Part shown: one piece after another, positions 52,127-61,807 of the stretch
How the letters are laid out: every line of letters begins with the position of its first letter
Numbering within the stretch: position 1 is the first letter of the stretch
NCBI GenBank assembly: GCA_958437495.1
Contig: CAUBOH010000011.1
Coordinates: 1-64,000 of the forward strand
Origin: an uncultured Collinsella sp.
GTDB taxonomy: Bacteria; Actinomycetota; Coriobacteriia; Coriobacteriales; Coriobacteriaceae
Direction of reading: 5' to 3'
Length of the DNA stretch: 64,000 bases
Made by a program: the position numbers and the translations under genes
Notes under the pieces: generated by a model
Databases searched by the model: none
What the model saw: only the letters and a program-made list of their open reading frames with translations
What the model was told of the DNA's origin: nothing

Positions 52127-54442
52127 TCACGGTCGCTGGCATCGCATCGTAAAGCCATTCGCGGTCGGCGTGATGGTGATATCACCGTGTTCGATAGTGC
52201 ATGCAAAGGCCCCACCGGCCGCTCGAACCGCATCAACGCACTCGTCGCTGGGATGACCGTATCGATTCCCCTCGCCGGCGCTTGCAATGGAAAGCTCGGG
52301 CTGCAAGATACCGAGCAGGTCGCCGTCGACCGAGACCTTCGAGCCGTGATGCCCCAACTTGAGCACATCGATATCCCCCACCTCCTGCACAAACTCACGT
52401 TCCTGGTCAAGCTCGGCATCGCCGGTCAGCAGCATACGCAAGCGCTTTCCTTCCTGCGCAAAGGTTAGCAGCAAGACAAGCGAGTCTTCGTTCCCCTCTC
52501 CATCCACAGAATCGAACGGCCACATCACGCGGGCGCGAAACGCACCGATATCGAGGGTATCTCCCCGCCTCACCTGGCGATACGAAACGCCGGGACGGTT
52601 TAGAACCTGCGCGGGCGCATCCTCGAGCGCGTCGGCCGCCACGGCGATGGTCCCAACCGAAAACTGTTCAAGCACTGCAGGAAGGCCACCCCAATGGTCC
52701 TCGTCCCAATGCGTTACAAAGACGGCATCGATATGATGCACATTGTTTCGAACGAGCGCGGTAACCACCCGGTCGTCGAGTCCGCTATCCACGAGCACCA
52801 CCGTCGAGCCCTGCCGAACCAAGATCGCATCGGCCTGGCCAACATCGAGGACCGTCACCGAAGGCGGCGCGAATCGATCCCAGTAGACGTACGGAATCCC
52901 CGCCAGAAGCGCCAGGCAGACTAGCCCAGCAGCCATAGGCCGCGCCTGCGGGCGCGGCCACCAGACCAAGAGAACCAGCAGCGCCAATGGCACCACGTAA
53001 ATCCAGACCGTATCGGGCGGCACACTCAGGGATGCACCCGGCACGGCGGCAAACAGCTGCTCAAAGAACAGTGCGCACCGGGCGGAAATCATGGGTACGA
53101 CGAGCGCCCAAGCCTGAAACGGCGCCACGAGCGAAAAGGGAACCAGCACAATCGACACAGCGAGCAGTACACTCACCACCGGACCGATGACCGCATTTGC
53201 CAGCGGAGCAATGAGCGAGAACATACCGAAGGCGGGAATGGTGATGGGGAGCGTCGCCAACTGCGAGCACAGTGTGACGGAAAGCATGCCGGCAATGCCC
53301 GTCGGCACGCCCAGCTCTCCCAAAGCGTAGGTGGCGTACGGGCAAAAGCACAGGATGGCAAAGACGCTGGCACATGAAAGCTGAAAGCCCATCTCGAACA
53401 GAACCGTCGGCCGCAGTAGCACAAAAATGGACATGGTTACGAAGAGTGCCGAAAGGCCGTGCCGGCGACGTCCCGCGCCGTTTACGACAAGCGTCGCGAA
53501 CACCATGCAGCACGCGCGCACGGCCGAGGGCGAGGCGCCCGTAAAGGCAGCGTAACCCACAAGCGTTATCGCCAATATCGCCCGCTGAAGACCACGTGAG
53601 CACCGAGTCTTTTGCAATACACCCTCGATTACAAACCCCACGATAGCCAAATGGCTGCCCGAGACGGCGATAAGATGCGCAGTTCCCGTCACCGAAAACC
53701 AGTCGCCCGCCGGCTGGGCGCGCAGCTCGGCCGAACGACCGCAGACGACACCGGCGATGAGCGCACGCGCCGGGTCGGTCGCAGGCGCGATGGACCCAAG
53801 CAGCCCATTTCGCAGTCGAAGCAGCGGCCCCGGAGAACCCTCATCGACCGACACAATCCGAACGGCTTTAACCTTGCGTACCTCGCCTCGAAGCACGCGC
53901 GATCGTCCATACGCATCGTTCTCAAAACGTGAAACACGACCGATAACACGCACGTGCGCCCCGACCTTGAGCTCGTGGTCGCACGATAGGCGAACCGTTG
54001 TCAAGTTCTTACCGTCCGCGCGTACCTCGCACGTATAGGAATACACGTCGTCGTTAATGAATGGATCACCCTGCACGACAAACTCGAGGCTACTTGCCGC
54101 TCGACCGTCGAGCACCTTTGAGGCGCTTAGCGCGCCCACAGCCCACCACGCCGAGACGACCGCTCCCGCCACGAGACCGACGGACGCGGCATACAGCCAC
54201 CGCTTAAAAGGGGCAAGCCGCGTACAAGATTGAGCCAGCACAACGAATACCGCCGACGCAACGGGAATGGCCCATAGCGGCCCGACCGCCGGCGCCCGCT
54301 CCCTAAGCAGCGCATCAGCGGCCATGTTGAGCACCAAGACGCAGCTCATGCACATGCCGGCACACAGGGCCATCGTCCACGGAATCAGGGGTCGCGGAGG
54401 CATTACATGCTCGCGCTCGCGCACATTCATATGCAAATGCAA
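52127..54442 (-). CDS. comEC: DNA uptake channel ComEC/Rec2
   Basis: A 771-residue membrane protein that carries single-stranded DNA across the membrane during transformation. An N-terminal OB-like domain (about 70-185) is followed by the competence domain with SGSHLAIVGFVIEG and about eight helices (to about 500), then a C-terminal metallo-beta-lactamase domain with THWDEDHWGG and KLGHHGSK. The start is uncertain: the frame opens at 54442 inside comEA, and an ATG at 54403 (MPPRPLIPW) is an alternative; neither has a strong ribosome site. comEA lies directly upstream, so the DNA uptake pair is complete here. Confidence 0.94.
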   Translation of the reverse strand: MHLHMNVREREHVMPPRPLIPWTMALCAGMCMSCVLVLNMAADALLRERAPAVGPLWAIPVASAVFVVLAQSCTRLAPFKRWLYAASVGLVAGAVVSAWWAVGALSASKVLDGRAASSLEFVVQGDPFINDDVYSYTCEVRADGKNLTTVRLSCDHELKVGAHVRVIGRVSRFENDAYGRSRVLRGEVRKVKAVRIVSVDEGSPGPLLRLRNGLLGSIAPATDPARALIAGVVCGRSAELRAQPAGDWFSVTGTAHLIAVSGSHLAIVGFVIEGVLQKTRCSRGLQRAILAITLVGYAAFTGASPSAVRACCMVFATLVVNGAGRRRHGLSALFVTMSIFVLLRPTVLFEMGFQLSCASVFAILCFCPYATYALGELGVPTGIAGMLSVTLCSQLATLPITIPAFGMFSLIAPLANAVIGPVVSVLLAVSIVLVPFSLVAPFQAWALVVPMISARCALFFEQLFAAVPGASLSVPPDTVWIYVVPLALLVLLVWWPRPQARPMAAGLVCLALLAGIPYVYWDRFAPPSVTVLDVGQADAILVRQGSTVVLVDSGLDDRVVTALVRNNVHHIDAVFVTHWDEDHWGGLPAVLEQFSVGTIAVAADALEDAPAQVLNRPGVSYRQVRRGDTLDIGAFRARVMWPFDSVDGEGNEDSLVLLLTFAQEGKRLRMLLTGDAELDQEREFVQEVGDIDVLKLGHHGSKVSVDGDLLGILQPELSIASAGEGNRYGHPSDECVDAVRAAGGAFACTIEHGDITITPTANGFTMRCQRP

Positions 54443-55137
54443 TCTTTGATCTTGGCAAACTTCTTCTCGCCGATGCCCGAGACTCGCATCAGGTCTTCAA
54501 TCGAGGTAAATGGCCCGTTTTGCGTTCGCTCATCGATAATCGACTGGGCCATGGAGGGACCGACGCCGGAGAGCGTCTGCAGTTCGGCGGCGTTCGCCGT
54601 ATTGATATTTACCAGATCGCTCACGACGGATGTGCCGACAGACGCCTCACCGGGTCCAGATCCAGCGACGACGTCAACCGTCTGCCGCTCTCCCACGTGC
54701 GGCACATAAATCTTCTGACCGTCGACTACTTTTGAAGCTCGATTCAGGCCCGCGACATCGGCCTCGGGCGTAAGCCCGCCGGCAGCATCAATCGCCTGCG
54801 CCACGCGCGCACCTTCTCGCAAGCGATAGACGCCCGGCGTCACCACGGCCCCGTCAACATCGACATAGACCTCACTGGCCGCACTTGCCTTTTTCGAATC
54901 ACTCGAAGGATTGCCATCATCTGAAGCGTCCGCAGAACCCGTATCCGCCCGCTCAACCGACGTGGCATCACGCTCAAACATCACCCCATCGGATTCGCCG
55001 CCCAACGTTGCCATCGCCAACCCACTCGCCATCGCAATAACGACAAGCATCGCCACGATCACCGCCTTGTGCTCGAGCAGCTTTCCCGCCCAGCGATCCA
55101 TTCGTTTGACCCGTTCGTGCTGTTCGCGCTGTGCCAT
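54427..55137 (-). CDS. comEA: Competence protein ComEA
   Basis: A 236-residue membrane-anchored DNA receptor. One membrane helix (about 27-46) is followed by an acidic linker, an SLBB domain (about 90-150: VYVDVDGAVVTPGVYRL) and two helix-hairpin-helix motifs (about 175-236: NINTANAAELQTLSGVGPSM and EDLMRVSGIGEKK). GGGAGGT lies 7 nt before the ATG at 55137. It binds double-stranded DNA outside the membrane for ComEC. Confidence 0.95.
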   Translation of the reverse strand: MAQREQHERVKRMDRWAGKLLEHKAVIVAMLVVIAMASGLAMATLGGESDGVMFERDATSVERADTGSADASDDGNPSSDSKKASAASEVYVDVDGAVVTPGVYRLREGARVAQAIDAAGGLTPEADVAGLNRASKVVDGQKIYVPHVGERQTVDVVAGSGPGEASVGTSVVSDLVNINTANAAELQTLSGVGPSMAQSIIDERTQNGPFTSIEDLMRVSGIGEKKFAKIKDCICI

Positions 55138-55312
55138 AGCAAACACCTCCCAACACTATCGTGTCAGGCGAAAGGGGTCGCAGCGCTCGGGTTCGCACAT
55201 CGTCGCTCACGGTCAAACCAATACCTGACCAAAACCTTGCGAAAAAGTGTCCATTAATTCAGACACGCGTCGTCAAATGAACAATTTGGAAGCAAACGCC
55301 CAGATAGCAAAA

Positions 55313-55340
55313 GGCCGACGATGCAAATACATCGCCGGCC
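55313..55340 (-). terminator. Terminator after thiI
   Basis: GGCCGACGATG (55313-55323) and CATCGCCGGCC (55330-55340) pair over 11 bp with one G-U pair. On the minus strand TTTTGCTAT follows. It ends the gene cluster mIHF-gmk-rpoZ-thiI. Confidence 0.82.
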
Positions 55341-55351
55341 TATGCAAGCAA

Positions 55352-56596
55352 TTACTCGTGATCTTGGTATATTTCACGCGGAGCGAGCTGCAAATGTTTG
55401 CGTTTTAAGGTCTTGGGGGCCTTATACGTGTTGCTGCCAAAATCGATATACTCGGTCTGTTTGAGCAGGCGCTCGATCATCTCCTCGTGATCGAACAGCT
55501 CCCAGGCCTCATGCACGGCATCGAGCTTGGCATGCGTCTCGGGACGACGCGGCATAAAGAGCGTGCAGCAATCGGGCGCCGCCTCGGTCGAGATATCAAA
55601 CGTGCCGATCTCCTGGGCACGAGCGATAATCTCCTGCTTATCAGAACCAATGAGCGGACGGAACACGGGAATCTTCACGGCCTCGTTGACGGCCATGATG
55701 TTCTCGAGCGTCTGGGAGGCAACCTGACCAAGCGACTCGCCCGTCACAATGGCCTTGGCGCCCTCGATATGCGCGATGCGCTCAGCAACCGAATACATAA
55801 TGCGGCGATACATGATGACACGCAGGTTGCTGGGACAGGTTACCGAAATCTCGCGCTGGCAGTCGCCAAACGGAACGACATACAGACGGCCGATCTGGAC
55901 ACCCGGTTCAAGGGCGCGAATGATATCCTGCACAAGATACTCGCTGGTATCCGGCGTCTGCGGACGACCGGAAAAATGCACCGGCACGCACACGGCTCCG
56001 CGACGCGCGAGCATCCAGGTCGCCACCGGCGAGTCGATACCCGATGACAGAAGCGTCACGACCTTGCCGGCAGAACCCACCGGCAGACCGCCCACGCCGC
56101 GCTCGGAGCGAGCGTACACGTAAACGCTGCCCTGAACAACCAGCACGTGCACCATCGCGTCGGGATCGTGCATCTGGACCTTTTTATCGGGGAACGCCTC
56201 GCACAGCACCTCGCCAACCTGTCGATTGATATCAATCGAGGTGAGTTCGTAATCGGTGTTGGAGCGCTTGGCATGTACCTTAAACGAGTCGAAGGGGCCA
56301 AACTCGCGCAGCGCCTTTACAGCCGCCGCACAGTACTCCTGCGGGTCGCGATTGGTGTGATAGGCCAGGGACACACGAGCAACGCCGGGCACGGTGCGGA
56401 TAACGCGCGCCGCATCGTCAGCCTGATGCTCGTTAAAGGTCACGAGGATATAACCGGAAATTCGAGACACGGCATTCACGGAAAAGGCGGCCAAAGCCGC
56501 CTTAATGTTATCCATGAGGATATGCTCAAAATGTGCGCGGTTCTTGCCCTTCAGTCCAACCTCGTGATAGTGGACCAGGCAGACGCGAGCCGCCAT
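55352..56596 (-). CDS. thiI: tRNA 4-thiouridine synthase
   Basis: A 414-residue sulfurtransferase for s4U8 in tRNA and, in some bacteria, thiazole synthesis. An N-terminal ferredoxin-like/THUMP part (about 60-165) precedes the PP-loop adenylation domain with LLSSGIDSPVATWM. A C-terminal rhodanese domain is absent, as is usual for Gram-positive ThiI, so an external cysteine desulfurase is needed. Its ATG follows directly on the rpoZ stop. Confidence 0.95.
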   Translation of the reverse strand: MAARVCLVHYHEVGLKGKNRAHFEHILMDNIKAALAAFSVNAVSRISGYILVTFNEHQADDAARVIRTVPGVARVSLAYHTNRDPQEYCAAAVKALREFGPFDSFKVHAKRSNTDYELTSIDINRQVGEVLCEAFPDKKVQMHDPDAMVHVLVVQGSVYVYARSERGVGGLPVGSAGKVVTLLSSGIDSPVATWMLARRGAVCVPVHFSGRPQTPDTSEYLVQDIIRALEPGVQIGRLYVVPFGDCQREISVTCPSNLRVIMYRRIMYSVAERIAHIEGAKAIVTGESLGQVASQTLENIMAVNEAVKIPVFRPLIGSDKQEIIARAQEIGTFDISTEAAPDCCTLFMPRRPETHAKLDAVHEAWELFDHEEMIERLLKQTEYIDFGSNTYKAPKTLKRKHLQLAPREIYQDHE

Positions 56597-56878
56597 TTAG
56601 GCTTCAGCAACCTTGTGGCCGAGTGCCTTCTCGTAACGGGCCTCGTCGTAGGAGATATCGCCGTCGACGATCTCGTCCATAGCCATCGAGATGGTATCGG
56701 CGCCGGAGAGCGCGATGGTGATGTCATCGACATCCTGGACGGCAAGCACGCGATTGTGCTGGCCACGCAGCATGCTATTAATATCGCAGGCGCGCTTGGA
56801 GGCAAGCGAAGCGAGCAGGAAGCGGTTGTGATCGGTCTTCTCCAGAAGATCGTCAATGCAAGGCTTTACAACGGACAC
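56597..56878 (-). CDS. rpoZ: RNA polymerase omega subunit
   Basis: A 93-residue subunit that helps fold and assemble the beta-prime subunit. The motif DDLLEKTDHNRFLLASLASKRA resembles the conserved RpoZ segment (T..RF.L....KRARQI), here with ACDINSML. The position after gmk is the universal one. The start is GTG at 56878 with GAGGTCC upstream. Confidence 0.9.
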   Translation of the reverse strand: MSVVKPCIDDLLEKTDHNRFLLASLASKRACDINSMLRGQHNRVLAVQDVDDITIALSGADTISMAMDEIVDGDISYDEARYEKALGHKVAEA

Positions 56879-56883
56879 GGACC

Positions 56884-57453
56884 TCAGATCCTTTCATGCA
56901 TATCGAGAACGCGAACGAGCTCATCGGTCGCGCGGTCGAGATCGTCATTCACCACGACGTCGTCGTAGCGGTCGGCAAGGGCAAGCTCATGGGCGGCGTT
57001 TGCCATGCGCAGCTCAATCGTCTCGGGCGACTCGGTACCGCGACCGACAAGACGCTCGCGAAGTACCTCGAGCGAGGGCGGCTTGATAAAAATCAACACA
57101 GCCTCGGGGAAACGCTCCTTGACCTGCAGGGCGCCCTGGACATCAATCTCCAAAATCAGAGAAGCGCCAGACGCGAGCTTAGACTGGACCTCGCTCACCA
57201 GCGTGCCATAGCAGTTGCCGTGAACCTCGGCCCACTCGACAAACTCACCGTTTGCCACGCGGCGATCGAACTCCTCGCGCGTCAGGAAAAAGTAATTGAC
57301 GCCGTCGACCTCGCCTTTACGCGGAGCTCGCGTGGTAGCCGAAACCGTCAGGCCCAGGTTCGAGCGACGCTCGCGCACACGAGTGACGAGCGTGCCCTTG
57401 CCTGCACCTGACGGTCCAGAAATCACAAAGAGCTTGGAATCCTGAGCGCTCAC
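56884..57453 (-). CDS. gmk: Guanylate kinase
   Basis: A 189-residue enzyme that phosphorylates GMP to GDP. The P-loop is GPSGAGKGT, and the GMP-binding segments are TTRAPRKGEVDGVNYFF and EWAEVHGNCYGT. It starts with GTG at once after the mIHF stop and shows no separate ribosome site, suggesting coupled translation. rpoZ begins 5 bp later. Confidence 0.96.
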   Translation of the reverse strand: MSAQDSKLFVISGPSGAGKGTLVTRVRERRSNLGLTVSATTRAPRKGEVDGVNYFFLTREEFDRRVANGEFVEWAEVHGNCYGTLVSEVQSKLASGASLILEIDVQGALQVKERFPEAVLIFIKPPSLEVLRERLVGRGTESPETIELRMANAAHELALADRYDDVVVNDDLDRATDELVRVLDMHERI

Positions 57454-57762
57454 TTATTTGGTCAGCTGCTCGAGGAGCTGCTCGCGCTGACGGACGCCGA
57501 GGCCCTGGACGCGACGGGTAGCGGAGATGCCGAGCTCCTCCATAATCTTGGCGGCCTTGGCCTTGCCATAACCAGGGAGAGACTCGATGAGGGTGGAGAC
57601 CTTCATGCGGGAAGCGATGGGATCATCGGAGTTGAGCACGGACTCGAGGGACTTCTCACCCTTCTTGATCTGCTCGCGAAGCTCAGCGCGGGCATGACGG
57701 GCGGCAGCGGCCTTCTCAAGAGCCTGCTTGCGCTGCTCGTCGGTAAGCTGAGGGAGTGCCAT
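57454..57762 (-). CDS. mihF: Actinobacterial integration host factor (mIHF)
   Basis: A 102-residue nucleoid protein. The helical N-terminus is followed by an H2TH-like segment (VSTLIESLPGYGKAKAAKIM then ELGISATRRVQGLG), typical of mycobacterial mIHF, which binds and bends DNA and is unrelated to the IhfA/IhfB proteins. The ATG at 57762 follows GGAGGT. The order mihF-gmk-rpoZ is an actinobacterial hallmark. Confidence 0.95.
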   Translation of the reverse strand: MALPQLTDEQRKQALEKAAAARHARAELREQIKKGEKSLESVLNSDDPIASRMKVSTLIESLPGYGKAKAAKIMEELGISATRRVQGLGVRQREQLLEQLTK

Positions 57763-57805
57763 TCGAACCTCCAAATAATTGGTTTAACATTCATTCGATG
57801 TTGGC

Positions 57806-57814
57806 ATTTTAGCA
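57806..57814 (-). promoter_or_regulatory. Extended -10 promoter of mihF-gmk-rpoZ-thiI
   Basis: On the minus strand TGCTAAAAT is an extended -10 box (TGnTAAAAT), about 44 bp before the mIHF start. No good -35 box is seen at 17 bp, as is common for extended -10 promoters. Confidence 0.5.
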
Positions 57815-57883
57815 CGTCAAACGTACAAAATGCTCAATTGCGGCTCCATAGGTTAGACGATACCTGCAAAAAGTGCAATATAT

Positions 57884-57905
57884 CGGGGGCAAAGTTAAGC
57901 CCCCG
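57884..57905 (-). terminator. Possible terminator of the pyr operon
   Basis: CGGGGGC (57884-57890) and GCCCCCG (57899-57905) form a 7-bp GC stem with an 8-nt loop, about 100 bp beyond the pyrF stop. On the minus strand ATATATTG follows, so the T-tract is weak. The rest of the 238-bp gap shows no gene. Confidence 0.5.
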
Positions 57906-58000
57906 AACCGCGATTCCACACAATAGATGGGAAAGTTTTCGCAGGCACGGGGGCTAATTTGTGCTAATGGCACCCAAAAGTGGTGACTTAAGGAAATCTT

Positions 58001-58717
58001 TTAAGCGACGTTTTCGACCAGCTCGGCGACAATGGCGTCAAAAGCGGCAACCGGGTCGTCGGCACCGGTGATGGGACGGCCCACCACGATATGGCTCGCG
58101 CCGCGCTCGATAGCCTGAGAAGGCGTGGCAACGCGGGACTGATCGCCCAGGGCCGCGCCCACGGGACGCACGCCCGGGGTCACGATGAGGGCATCGGGGC
58201 CCAGCAGCACGCGCATATCGTGAGCCTCCATCGGAGAACACACGATACCATCGATGCCGTTGGCCTGAGCAAGCTTCGCCAGGCGGGCGGCCTCCTCGGC
58301 CACGGGCGACTCGACGCCAATCTCGGCCAGCGAATCCTGGTTCATGCTCGTGAGCACGGTGATGGCGACAAGCTTGGCACGGTCCTCGCGCGCCTCCTCG
58401 GCACCCTCGCGGCAGGCAGCGAGCATAGCGCCCGAACCCAGGCCATGGACCGAGAGCAGGTCGGCACCGGCAAGCGAGGCCGAACGGGCGGCACCGCGCA
58501 CCTGATGCGGAATGTCGTGGAACTTAAGGTCGAGGAAGACCTTAAAGCCAAGGTCCTTAAAGGTCTTGACGATCTGGGGACCCTCAGCGTAATAGAGCGT
58601 CATACCCACCTTGAGCCATGCGGCATGGCCCGAAAGCTCATGGGCGAGTTCGAGCGCACGCTCACGGTCGCAGTCGAGGGCGACGATAACGCGGTCGCGG
58701 GCATCGGTCTCTAGCAT
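58001..58717 (-). CDS. pyrF: Orotidine 5'-phosphate decarboxylase
   Basis: A 238-residue enzyme for the last step of UMP synthesis. The catalytic segment is FLDLKFHDIPHQV, with VALDCDRERAL at the N-terminus and the phosphate-binding HIVVGRPI near the end. The start overlaps the pyrD 3' end by 7 bp and has AGGTG upstream. Last gene of the pyr operon. Confidence 0.97.
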   Translation of the reverse strand: MLETDARDRVIVALDCDRERALELAHELSGHAAWLKVGMTLYYAEGPQIVKTFKDLGFKVFLDLKFHDIPHQVRGAARSASLAGADLLSVHGLGSGAMLAACREGAEEAREDRAKLVAITVLTSMNQDSLAEIGVESPVAEEAARLAKLAQANGIDGIVCSPMEAHDMRVLLGPDALIVTPGVRPVGAALGDQSRVATPSQAIERGASHIVVGRPITGADDPVAAFDAIVAELVENVA

Positions 58718-59634
58718 TCGAAAGCACCTACCAGCTCGTTGATGTCCTTCACGCCCTGGGACTCAGCCCAGGCCTCGAGCTCGTGCGCGATCTTGAGCGA
58801 AGCGCACGGATCGACGAAGTTGGCCATGCCGACCGACACGCAGGTAGCGCCAGCCAGGATAAACTCGGCCGCATCCTCGCCGGTCATGACGCCGCCGACA
58901 CCGTTGATGGGGATATCGACGGCCTGAGCGACCTCCCAGACCATGCGCACGGCGATGTGGTGGCACAGCGGGCCCGAAAGGCCGCCCTTGGGCTTGGCCA
59001 CACGGGACTTGCGAGTATGAACATCGATGGCCATGCCCTGGATAGAGTTAATGACCGAAAGGCCGTCGGCACCGGCGGCCTCGAGAGCCTTGGCAATCTC
59101 GGCGACGTTAACCGGAGCCATCTTTACGAACAGCGGCTTATCGGTCACCTTACGGCAGGCAGCCATAACGGCAGAGGCGCCCTCGGGCGAGGAGCCCATG
59201 GCAGCACCGCCGGCGGCAATATTGGGGCAGCTGACGTTGATCTCGTAGCCGGCAGCCCAGGGGCACAGCTCGACATACATCTCGAGCGCGCGCACAAACT
59301 CGTCAACGGAGTGGCCGGCAACCTGGCAAATGACCTGGCAACCGTCCTTGGACAGCTGCTCGAGCCACGGGCCGGACTCACGGGCAAAGGCGGCGACACC
59401 GGGGTTCTGCAGGCCCACGGAGTTGATCATACCGCCGGGAATCTCGGCCATGCGGGGCGCAGGGTTGCCCGGCCAGGGCTCGGCGGCGCAGCCCTTGGTG
59501 GTAATGGCGCCCAGCTGAGAAACATCGAAGAAATTCTGGAACTGCCAACCGTAGCCGAAGGTGCCGGCTGCGGTGTTGATGGGGTTCTGCATCTTAACGC
59601 CGCCGAAATCGACGGCCATGTTCACGGTACCCAC
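58711..59634 (-). CDS. pyrD: Dihydroorotate dehydrogenase, class 1B
   Basis: A 307-residue catalytic subunit that oxidises dihydroorotate. FMN-binding and catalytic segments include C136 in NVSCPNI, the class 1 base (class 2 enzymes have Ser), with GVGGVMTGEDAAEFI near the end. It works with PyrK to pass electrons to NAD, which fits an anaerobe. The GTG start overlaps the pyrK stop (TAGTG); an ATG lies five codons later. Confidence 0.96.
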   Translation of the reverse strand: MGTVNMAVDFGGVKMQNPINTAAGTFGYGWQFQNFFDVSQLGAITTKGCAAEPWPGNPAPRMAEIPGGMINSVGLQNPGVAAFARESGPWLEQLSKDGCQVICQVAGHSVDEFVRALEMYVELCPWAAGYEINVSCPNIAAGGAAMGSSPEGASAVMAACRKVTDKPLFVKMAPVNVAEIAKALEAAGADGLSVINSIQGMAIDVHTRKSRVAKPKGGLSGPLCHHIAVRMVWEVAQAVDIPINGVGGVMTGEDAAEFILAGATCVSVGMANFVDPCASLKIAHELEAWAESQGVKDINELVGAFEC

Positions 59635-60425
59635 TAGAAGACCACCACCTTAGAAGCATCGAACACGGGGCCGCACATGCAGGCGCCCTTCATACCGTCG
59701 ACCGTCTCGACGTTGCAGGTGTTGCAGGCGCCAAAGCCGCAGCTCATCATGCGCTCGAGCGACACCTCACAATATGCACCGGCCTCGGCGGCAGCGGCGG
59801 CGACTTTCTTCATCATGACAGCGGGGCCGCAGCTGGCGACGTAATCGTAGCCGCCCTCGCCGAGCAGCTCGGCTGCCGGATCGGTGCAAAAACCGTGCGT
59901 GCCGAGCGAACCGTCGTCGGTGCACACGTTAACCGTGGCGCCCAGCGCGCGGAACTCATCGACACCCACGGCCTTGGAAGCGGTGCCAAAGCCCAGGCAC
60001 ACGTCCATATCAACACCCTGCTCGGCAAGCATACCGGCAAGACACAGCACAGGCGGAACCCCGATGCCGCCCGCAACGAGCAGGGCCTTCCTGGTGCCCT
60101 CGGGTACCATCCAGCCACGGCCACCGGGGCCCAGCAGGTTAGAGGTGGAGCCAGGGCCCATCTGGGACAAACGACGGGTGTCGTCGCCCACGACGGCGTA
60201 CCACAGCTCGACGGTGCCGGCCTCGGCGTCGGCGCGGTAGTAGCTCAGGGGCACGCGAAGCAGCGAGGACGCATCACCGGGAACGGCGATGTTCACAAAC
60301 TGACCGGGCTTGAGCGCACTTGCAAGCTTGGGGGCCGAGATGACGAGCGAGAAGATGCCGTCGGCGATCTCCCGGTTCGAGACGACCTCGAAGTCGTGCA
60401 TGCGTGCAGTGGAAGGTGTGGGCAT
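59634..60425 (-). CDS. pyrK: Dihydroorotate dehydrogenase electron-transfer subunit
   Basis: A 263-residue iron-sulfur flavoprotein that moves electrons from PyrD to NAD. The FAD-binding segment is LRVPLSYYRAD, the NAD domain has VAGGIGVPPVL, and the C-terminal 2Fe-2S ligands are in SCGFGACNTC and CMCG. The ATG at 60425 has GGAG at 5 nt; the frame opens 12 codons earlier. Confidence 0.95.
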   Translation of the reverse strand: MPTPSTARMHDFEVVSNREIADGIFSLVISAPKLASALKPGQFVNIAVPGDASSLLRVPLSYYRADAEAGTVELWYAVVGDDTRRLSQMGPGSTSNLLGPGGRGWMVPEGTRKALLVAGGIGVPPVLCLAGMLAEQGVDMDVCLGFGTASKAVGVDEFRALGATVNVCTDDGSLGTHGFCTDPAAELLGEGGYDYVASCGPAVMMKKVAAAAAEAGAYCEVSLERMMSCGFGACNTCNVETVDGMKGACMCGPVFDASKVVVF

Positions 60426-60517
60426 AGACGCTCCAATCCCCCATGCGGTTGCATGGTCCAAACGAATAGAAAGCGCGGCACCGCAAGGGCGCCGCGCACA
60501 AAAGCGATAAGGCTATG

Positions 60518-61807
60518 CTAGCAGATGCAGCCGTCAGCAAGCGTCTGCTTACCGCCGACAAACACATCGGTGGCTCGACCGGTGAGCGTACGGCCGGCAA
60601 AACCGGAGTTCTCGGCGCGCGACTCATAACCGTCCTCGCCAACCGTCCAGGTGGCAGCGGGATCGAACACGGTCAGGTCGGCAACGGAGCCCGCCTTGAC
60701 CTGAACCTGGTCGAGGCCCAGAATCTCACGCGGCTTGATGGCCATGAGCTCGACCATGCGGCCCATGCTCATCTTGCCCGTGTTGACCAGCTCGGTGAGC
60801 ACGAGCGACAGCGAGGTCTCGAGGCCGATCATGCCAAAGGGCGCAAGCTCGAACTCGCGGGCCTTCTCCCACGGGGTGTGGGGAGCGTGGTCGGTGACGA
60901 TGACGTCGACGGTACCGTCGATGACACCCTGACGGATGGCCTCGGCGTCCTCGTCGGTGCGCAGCGGCGGATTGACCTTGAGCGAGGTGTTGTAGGTCTC
61001 GTCCAAGTCGTTCTCGGTCAGGAACATGTGGTGCGGGGTGGCCTCGCAGGTCACCTGGACACCGGCGGCCTTACCGGCTCGCACGAGTTCCAGGCCATGA
61101 GCGGTGGAGATGTGCTGGATGTGCAGCTTGGCACCGGTCAGCTTGGCGATCTCGATATCGCGAGCGATCTGCAGCTCCTCGCCTGCCGCCGGCCAGCCCT
61201 CGAGGGCCAGACGGGTCGAGACCTTGCCCTCGTTGATCTGACCGTGACCGACCAGATCCTCGTCCTGGCAGTGGCTCATAAAGACTTTGCCGAACATCTT
61301 GCCGTAGTCCATGCAGCGACGGAGCATGCCCGCGCCCTGCACGCCACGACCGTCGTCAGTGAAGGCGACGGCGCCGTGGGCGACCATATCGCCCATCTCG
61401 GACATGGCCTCGCCCTTAAGACCGCGGGTCATGGCGCCAGAAGGATAGACGCGGCAGTGGCCGACCTCGGCAGCGCGGGACTTAACGAACTCAACAACGG
61501 TACCGTTATCGGTAACGGGGTCGGTATTGGGCATGGTGCACACGCCGGTGAAGCCGCCCTTGGCAGCAGCGCGGGTGCCACTCTCGATGTCCTCTTTGAC
61601 CTCGTAGCCAGGCTCGCGCAGGTGCACGTGCATATCCACCAGGCCGGGGACGAGATACTTGCCGGAAAGGTCGCGGACCTCGGCTCCCTCGGCGGCGAGG
61701 TTCTCGCCGACCTCGGCGATCTTGTCACCGTCGATCAGGACGTCGACGACACCGTCAAGCTCAACAGACGGATCGACGACGTGGGCATTCTTAAGAAGCA
61801 AGGCCAT
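60518..61807 (-). CDS. pyrC: Dihydroorotase
   Basis: A 429-residue amidohydrolase (class I) that closes carbamoyl-aspartate into dihydroorotate. The metal-binding motif is VDMHVHLREPG, and later TDHAPHTPWEK carries the catalytic Asp. GGAGGT precedes the ATG at 61807; the frame extends 52 codons further as an antisense artefact of pyrB. The 3' end of pyrB overlaps the start by 17 bp. A 92-bp gap separates it from pyrK. Confidence 0.97.
   Translation of the reverse strand: MALLLKNAHVVDPSVELDGVVDVLIDGDKIAEVGENLAAEGAEVRDLSGKYLVPGLVDMHVHLREPGYEVKEDIESGTRAAAKGGFTGVCTMPNTDPVTDNGTVVEFVKSRAAEVGHCRVYPSGAMTRGLKGEAMSEMGDMVAHGAVAFTDDGRGVQGAGMLRRCMDYGKMFGKVFMSHCQDEDLVGHGQINEGKVSTRLALEGWPAAGEELQIARDIEIAKLTGAKLHIQHISTAHGLELVRAGKAAGVQVTCEATPHHMFLTENDLDETYNTSLKVNPPLRTDEDAEAIRQGVIDGTVDVIVTDHAPHTPWEKAREFELAPFGMIGLETSLSLVLTELVNTGKMSMGRMVELMAIKPREILGLDQVQVKAGSVADLTVFDPAATWTVGEDGYESRAENSGFAGRTLTGRATDVFVGGKQTLADGCIC

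Noticed and set aside
57884..57905. Further copy of the rnj-pnp hairpin repeat
   Set aside because: It shares only short words such as AAGTTAA and GGGGGC and lacks the conserved centre.
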